A stretch of DNA of 9,688 nucleotides from Actinomycetota bacterium (GTDB lineage: Bacteria; Actinomycetota; Thermoleophilia; Gaiellales; Gaiellaceae), in NCBI GenBank assembly GCA_005883365.1, contig VAXA01000189.1, forward strand, positions 1,867 to 11,554, read 5' to 3'. The notes beneath the pieces were generated by a model. That model was given only the letters and a program-made list of their open reading frames with translations, had not been told where the DNA came from and searched no databases. Positions within the stretch are counted from its first letter, which is position 1. Each line of letters opens with the position of its first letter. The translations under genes were made by a program, and so were the position numbers. Positions 6,763-9,688 of the stretch are shown in pieces.

Positions 6763-7945
6763 CGTCGTCGTCGTAGGCGCCGGCTTCGCCGGGCTCGCGG
6801 CGGCGGAGGCGCTTGCGGCCGGCGGCGCGGAGGTGACGGTTTTCGAGGCGCGTGACCGCGTCGGCGGACGCGTCCACTCGCGGCGGCTCGAGAACGGCGC
6901 GGTCGTCGAGCTCGGCGCGGAATTCGTCCTCCCCGGCTACGACGTGCTGCAGGAGACGGCGGCGAGGTTGGGGCTCGAGCTCTTCGAGAAGGGCACGCTC
7001 TACGGTGACCGCGAGCCGCGCGACGGCCCGCCGGTCACGCGCGAAGAGCTCGTCGCCGCGCACGCGGCGCTGCGCGAGCCCGGCCGCGGCTCGCTGGCCG
7101 AGGCGCTCGAGCGGCTCGTCCCGTCGGCCGGCGCCCGGGCGGCGGTCGCCGCGCGCCTCGCCGTCTCGTCCGGGTACGAGCTCGAGGACCAAGACGCCGC
7201 CGCGCTCGCGGACGGCGCGGCCGGCTTCGGCGACTTCCCGAGCCACGGCGTGGCCGGCGGCAACGACGGGATCGCGCTCGCGCTCGCAGAGCGTCTCGGC
7301 GCCGCCGTACGTACGTCGACCGCGGTCTCCCGCCTCGCCTGGTCCGCCGACGGCGTTGTCGTCCGGGCGGGGAGCGACGAGGTGGCCGCCGACGCCTGCG
7401 TGATCGCGACGCCGGCGCCGCATGCGCTCGAGCTCGCGTGGGATCCGGCGCTGCCCGGCTGGAAGCGCGAGGCGCTCGCAGCCGTTCGCTACGGCCAGGC
7501 GGCGAAGCTCTTCCTGCCCCTCGCTTCGGCGCCGGCGCCGAGCCAGACGCTGTCGGTGCCGCTGCGCTTCTGGACGTGGACGCAGCACGGTGTCCCGGTC
7601 GCCTCCTCGTTCGCCGGATCGCCGTCCGCGCTCGAGCTGCTCGCGATCGACCAGGGACCGGAGAGATGGGCGGACGCCGTGCGGCGGCTTCGGCCCGACC
7701 TCGAGTACGCGGACGGGCCGCCGCTCCTCTCGACGTGGCACGACGACCCCTGGGCCCGCGGCGCGTACTCGGCGCGCGCGCTGTCCTCGCCGCTCGACGA
7801 CGAGGCGCTCTCGCGCCCGGTCGGCCCGGTCGCCTTCGCGGGCGAGCACACCGCCGGCCGCTGGCATGCCCTGATGGAGGGCGCCCTCCGCAGCGGGCTG
7901 CGCGCCGCGACCGAGGTCGAGGAGCTGCTCGCGGCGCGCGTCTGA
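6749..7945 (+). CDS. FAD-dependent amine oxidase family protein
   Basis: This is a 398-residue flavoprotein of the amine oxidase/protoporphyrinogen oxidase superfamily. The N-terminal Rossmann motif is VVVVGAGFAGLAAAEAL (6-22, with G10, G12, G15), followed by VFEARDRVGGRVHSRR (31-46), the standard GG signature. The C-terminal FAD segment is FAGEHTAG (363-370) with LMEGALRSGLRAA (375-387), where M-E-G-A-x-x-S-G is diagnostic. It is short compared with typical 430-500 residue monoamine oxidases, mainly in the substrate domain. The TTG at 6749 is the only plausible start before the Rossmann motif; it lies 14 nt inside the Rieske gene and has no clear SD, which suggests translational coupling. 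It would oxidise a C-N bond in an amine, possibly the product of the oxygenase (inference). A desaturase-like role cannot be excluded. With the upstream gene broken, its translation may be reduced. Confidence 0.9.
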   Translation: MSGRSVVVVGAGFAGLAAAEALAAGGAEVTVFEARDRVGGRVHSRRLENGAVVELGAEFVLPGYDVLQETAARLGLELFEKGTLYGDREPRDGPPVTREELVAAHAALREPGRGSLAEALERLVPSAGARAAVAARLAVSSGYELEDQDAAALADGAAGFGDFPSHGVAGGNDGIALALAERLGAAVRTSTAVSRLAWSADGVVVRAGSDEVAADACVIATPAPHALELAWDPALPGWKREALAAVRYGQAAKLFLPLASAPAPSQTLSVPLRFWTWTQHGVPVASSFAGSPSALELLAIDQGPERWADAVRRLRPDLEYADGPPLLSTWHDDPWARGAYSARALSSPLDDEALSRPVGPVAFAGEHTAGRWHALMEGALRSGLRAATEVEELLAARV

Positions 7946-7952
7946 GCGCCGC
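7931..7952. terminator. GC-rich hairpin at the convergent gene junction
   Basis: GCGGCGC (7931-7937) pairs perfectly with GCGCCGC (7946-7952) around an 8-nt loop that contains the amine oxidase TGA. The right arm fills the 7 nt between two convergent stop codons. There is no T-tract on either side, so this is at best a non-canonical bidirectional terminator or a 3'-end stabiliser. Short GC stems are also common by chance in this base composition. Confidence 0.4.
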
Positions 7953-8387
7953 TTACCTCCGTGTTGCGAGCTTCTGCAACACCGAGTCGACGCGGGCGAA
8001 GCCGCCCTTCGCACCCTCCTCGACGCCGTACTGCATGGTCGTGTCGCGCTCCTCGGTCGAGGCGAATCGCATCGTCTGCGTGAGCTTCGTCCGCTCGCCG
8101 AGATCCTCGAACTCCAGCGTCTGCAGGTGGTTCTGGAAGGTCTGGACGAGCCGCTCGGGCGCCTCGACCTCGCGGAACTCGCCCTCGACGACGCCGTACG
8201 CCGTGCGGAAACGCCAGGTGCCGCCGGGGCGGACGTCCATCTCCTCGACGACCGTGCCGTCGCCCCACCATTCCGGGATCAGCTGCGGATCGGTCCAGAC
8301 GGAGAAGACATGCTCACGCGGCGCGTCGAACGTGCGCTCGACGCGGATCTCGAGCTCGCTCGGGGTGGTGACGATGGTCTCGTTCAT
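7953..8387 (-). CDS. AHSA1/SRPBCC-family protein (ArsR-linked)
   Basis: This is a 144-residue START-like fold protein of the activator-of-Hsp90-ATPase-1-like (SRPBCC) group. The diagnostic N-terminus is LEIRVERTFDAPREHVFSVW, then TDPQLIPEWWGDG. Later segments match the family: MDVRPGGTWRF, the G-x-V-x-E-G-E-F strand, and the C-terminal helix GVEEGAKGGFARVDSVLQKL. These proteins have a deep hydrophobic cavity and probably bind small ligands; biochemical roles are mostly unknown. The ATG at 8387 overlaps the upstream TGA as ATGA, which rejects the longer open frame to 8471. It is the last gene of an ArsR-DUF1801-AHSA1 cassette, an arrangement in line with the frequent pairing of ArsR regulators with SRPBCC proteins. 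It is transcribed toward the amine oxidase gene and stops (TAA) 7 nt from it. No link to amine metabolism is evident. Confidence 0.88.
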   Translation of the reverse strand: MNETIVTTPSELEIRVERTFDAPREHVFSVWTDPQLIPEWWGDGTVVEEMDVRPGGTWRFRTAYGVVEGEFREVEAPERLVQTFQNHLQTLEFEDLGERTKLTQTMRFASTEERDTTMQYGVEEGAKGGFARVDSVLQKLATRR

Positions 8388-8806
8388 CGGCTCACTGCGT
8401 TCTTCACGAGCGTGCGGATCTTGGCCTCGTCCGCCTTCGCGAGCTGGGGCAGCGCATATGCGACCGGCCACATCGAGCCGTTGTCGAGATTCGCCGCTTC
8501 GTTGAAGCCGAGCATCGAGTACCGCTCCTTGAACTTGCCGGCGTCCCGGAAGTAGACGACGACCTTGCCGTCCTCGTTCGCGTACGCGGGCATCCCGTAC
8601 CAGGTCTTGGGAGTGAGGTTCGGCGCGGCCTCCTTCACGAGCTCGTGGATGCGCTTGCCGATGGCGCGATCAGCCGGTGCCATCTTCTTCAGCGCGGCGG
8701 CCACTGCCTCTTCACCGTCCGCGGCCGCCTTCAGCTCCTTGGCGCGCGCTCTCATCGCGGCCTTCTCCTCGGCGCTGAATCCCTGCTTGTCCTTGGTTGG
8801 GCTCAT
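8384..8806 (-). CDS. DUF1801 domain protein (YdhG-like)
   Basis: This is a 140-residue soluble protein. The N-terminal 45 residues are charged and helical (FSAEEKAAMRARAKELKAA), followed by the DUF1801 core. Family signatures are KTWYGMPAYANEDGKVVVYF (67-86), FRDAGKFKERYSMLGFNEAA (86-105) and LDNGSMWPVAYALPQL (107-122). The domain is a small alpha/beta fold found in YdhG/YdeI-type proteins, with no settled activity. The ATG at 8806 is supported by AAAGGAG (8817-8811) at 4-nt spacing and overlaps the arsR TGA as ATGA. Its own stop overlaps the AHSA1 start the same way. The SD lies in the final codons of arsR, so expression is coupled to the regulator. Function unknown; the link to ArsR and AHSA1 genes suggests a stress- or ligand-responsive module (inference). 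Confidence 0.87.
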   Translation of the reverse strand: MSPTKDKQGFSAEEKAAMRARAKELKAAADGEEAVAAALKKMAPADRAIGKRIHELVKEAAPNLTPKTWYGMPAYANEDGKVVVYFRDAGKFKERYSMLGFNEAANLDNGSMWPVAYALPQLAKADEAKIRTLVKNAVSR

Positions 8807-9114
8807 CGTTCTCCTTTCGTGCGTTCGACGACCTGGGCGAAACGGTCGAGCCGCTGCAGCCACGTGGTGATGCCCTCGAAGGCGTAGGGGGCAAGCATGC
8901 ACCGGCGGACGCGGCCGACCTTCTCCGTCGTGACGAGCTCCGCCTCCTCGAGCAGCCGGACGTGCTTCTTCATCCCGGTCAGCGACATGGCGAAAGGCTC
9001 GGCGAGCTCGCTGATGGTCGCGCTGCCTCCGCCGAGCCGCTCGAGCACGGCGCGGCGGGTCGGATCGGCGAGGGCTGCGAAGGCGCGGTCGACGGTCGTG
9101 AGAGACTGAACCAT
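8803..9114 (-). CDS. ArsR-family winged-helix transcriptional regulator
   Basis: This is a 103-residue DNA-binding repressor type. It opens with VDRAFAALADPTRRAVLERL (8-27), the standard first helices of the ArsR family. Then come ATISELAEPFAMSLTGMKKH (32-51) containing the helix-turn-helix, with MSLTGMKKHVRLLEEAELV as recognition helix, and the beta-wing VTTEKVGRVRRCMLAP. No ELCVCDL-type metal motif is present and the single Cys (C72) makes metal sensing unlikely, so it belongs with the non-metal ArsR proteins that accompany SRPBCC genes. The ATG at 9114 is favoured because a TATAGT -10 box ends 7 nt before it, the spacing of leaderless actinobacterial transcripts. The frame is open to 9330 but without support. 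It probably controls its own operon and perhaps the divergent secreted-protein gene. Confidence 0.9.
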   Translation of the reverse strand: MVQSLTTVDRAFAALADPTRRAVLERLGGGSATISELAEPFAMSLTGMKKHVRLLEEAELVTTEKVGRVRRCMLAPYAFEGITTWLQRLDRFAQVVERTKGER

Positions 9115-9121
9115 TAGGTTC

Positions 9122-9127
9122 ACTATA
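9122..9127 (-). promoter_or_regulatory. -10 box of a leaderless arsR promoter
   Basis: On the minus strand TATAGT (5 of 6 matches to TATAAT) is followed by 7 nt and then the arsR ATG. This places the transcription start at or next to the A of ATG. No TTGACA-like -35 is seen at 16-19 nt upstream. A GGAGG lies 20 nt before the ATG, too far for that codon; it would be 11 nt from an in-frame GTG three codons earlier (9123). That GTG overlaps the -10 box, so it can serve only if transcription starts elsewhere. Confidence 0.5.
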
Positions 9128-9166
9128 GCAACCCCCTCCGTGAGGAGCGCGTGAGCCCGGCCAGCT

Positions 9167-9182
9167 GACTGAATGTTCAATC
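9167..9182. promoter_or_regulatory. Inverted repeat resembling an ArsR-family operator
   Basis: GACTGAA-TG-TTCAATC has 7-nt arms with one mismatch and a perfect core TGAA-N2-TTCA. That core resembles the TGAA/TTCA half-sites of SmtB/ArsR operators. It lies between the divergent arsR and secreted-protein genes, 53-68 nt upstream of the arsR ATG and 67 nt before the ATG at 9249. Further TTCA half-sites occur at 9119-9122 and 9196-9199, each in an AGGTTCA repeat. Confidence 0.4.
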
Positions 9183-9236
9183 GGGTTTCGACAGGTTCAG
9201 GGCCGGAAAGGCAGCCGTCTGCCAACAAACGAGCTT

Positions 9237-9242
9237 GGAGGT
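9237..9242 (+). promoter_or_regulatory. Ribosome binding site of the secreted Asp-box gene
   Basis: GGAGGT is followed by 6 nt and the ATG at 9249. It decides the start: an overlapping TTG frame from 9235 and an opposite-strand frame lack comparable signals. Confidence 0.7.
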
Positions 9243-9248
9243 CGGGAG

Positions 9249-9688
9249 ATGGAAGTGCGGCGATTCGTGCCGGGGCGGCGCGTCGTGCCGGTCCTGGTGG
9301 TTGCGGCAGGCTTGGCGTTCCTCTTTTCAAGTGCGTTCGGAACGGGCGCGCAGGCAGGGTCCGGGATCACCTTCGGGCACGCAGTGGTGGTCGACCACCA
9401 GCGGGTCACGGGGGAGCCGAGCCTGACGGTCTCGCCGACTCTGAACACGGCCGGCAGCCATGACATCTACGTCTCCGCGCCGTGGGGCTTCTCCACGACG
9501 ACCAGCTACGTTTGGAAGTCGGAGGACGGCGGCCAGACGTTCCACCTCGTCGGCGACGAGGCTCCTCCGGAAGGAAAGCCCGCGATGACGTGTGCCGGTG
9601 GCGGCGACTCGAGCATCGTCAACGACAACAGCGGCAACCTCTACTTCGCCGACCTTCAGGGGCTCACCGACGTGAGCGACTCGGTGTC
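9249..9688 (+). CDS. Secreted sialidase-like/BNR-repeat protein, N-terminal fragment
   Basis: This gene runs off the right edge; 146 codons are visible. It starts with a basic n-region (MEVRRFVPGRR), a hydrophobic helix VVPVLVVAAGLAFLFSSAFG (12-31) and small residues (GTGAQAG), a typical Sec signal peptide with cleavage probably near 34-38. The mature part includes GEPSLTVSPTLNTAGSHDIYVSAPWG, a pattern seen in beta-propeller exo-alpha-sialidase-like proteins of actinobacteria. It also has an Asp-box, S91-E-D-G-G-Q-T-F98 (consensus S-x-D-x-G-x-T-[WF]), followed by a second blade-like segment (DSSIVNDNSGNLYFAD). Asp-boxes mark beta-propeller turns and do not by themselves prove sialidase activity; many such proteins have no known enzyme role. 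It is divergent from arsR and separated from it by 134 nt. Confidence 0.75.
   Translation, partial: MEVRRFVPGRRVVPVLVVAAGLAFLFSSAFGTGAQAGSGITFGHAVVVDHQRVTGEPSLTVSPTLNTAGSHDIYVSAPWGFSTTTSYVWKSEDGGQTFHLVGDEAPPEGKPAMTCAGGGDSSIVNDNSGNLYFADLQGLTDVSDSV

Noticed and set aside
6749..7945. Protoporphyrinogen oxidase or carotenoid desaturase identity for the FAD protein
   Set aside because: The FAD motifs are shared by these families, but the M-E-G-A-x-x-S-G C-terminus and the amine-related neighbours favour amine oxidase. The family-level call is kept and a narrower one avoided.
8388..9330. Longer starts for the AHSA1, DUF1801 and ArsR genes
   Set aside because: The extensions are low-complexity and cross neighbouring genes, whereas ATGA overlaps, an SD and a leaderless -10 support the shorter starts.
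1..9688. CRISPR array, tRNA genes, transposase or phage genes
   Set aside because: No spaced repeats, cloverleaf-like sequence or mobile-element proteins were found on either strand. All coding space is explained by the listed genes.

Overview
The window is GC-rich DNA with dense, tightly packed genes, GTG/TTG starts, strong Shine-Dalgarno (SD) motifs and one likely leaderless promoter. This fits an actinobacterium. A Thermoleophilia-like (Gaiella/Solirubrobacter) lineage is a guess from the overall style of the proteins, not something the sequence proves.

Region 1 (1-215) is the C-terminal tail of a flavin monoamine oxidase on the + strand. Region 2 (230-5620, all minus strand) is one compact operon. 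In transcription order it holds a Tat/lipoprotein polyamine-type solute-binding protein (PotD-like), two permeases (PotB- and PotC-like), the ATPase (PotA-like) and an acyl-CoA dehydrogenase whose start lies 5 nt past the potA stop. Region 3 (5621-5713) is a divergent intergenic region. It carries a TTGACA -35 box facing the transporter operon and a perfect 13-nt palindrome over the start codons of the rightward gene. Region 4 (5714-7945, + strand) holds a Rieske oxygenase alpha subunit related to the choline/betaine/carnitine monooxygenases, followed with a 14-nt overlap by a second FAD amine oxidase. The Rieske gene is broken: about 20-25 expected codons are missing near 6055-6060 and the reading frame changes there.

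Region 5 (7953-9114, minus strand) is an unrelated three-gene cassette: an ArsR-family regulator, a DUF1801 protein and an AHSA1/SRPBCC protein, joined by two ATGA overlaps. Region 6 (9249 to the right edge, + strand) is the start of a secreted protein with an Asp-box (BNR/sialidase-like) motif.

Regions 1-4 read as an uptake-and-breakdown locus for a nitrogenous cation such as a polyamine, a quaternary amine or a related N-methyl compound. The transporter would import it, the Rieske enzyme and the flavin oxidases would oxidise or dealkylate C-N bonds, and the acyl-CoA dehydrogenase would act on a CoA-activated carbon skeleton. The substrate is inferred from context only. I see no tRNA, rRNA, CRISPR array, insertion sequence or integrase. 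No gap between genes exceeds 134 nt.
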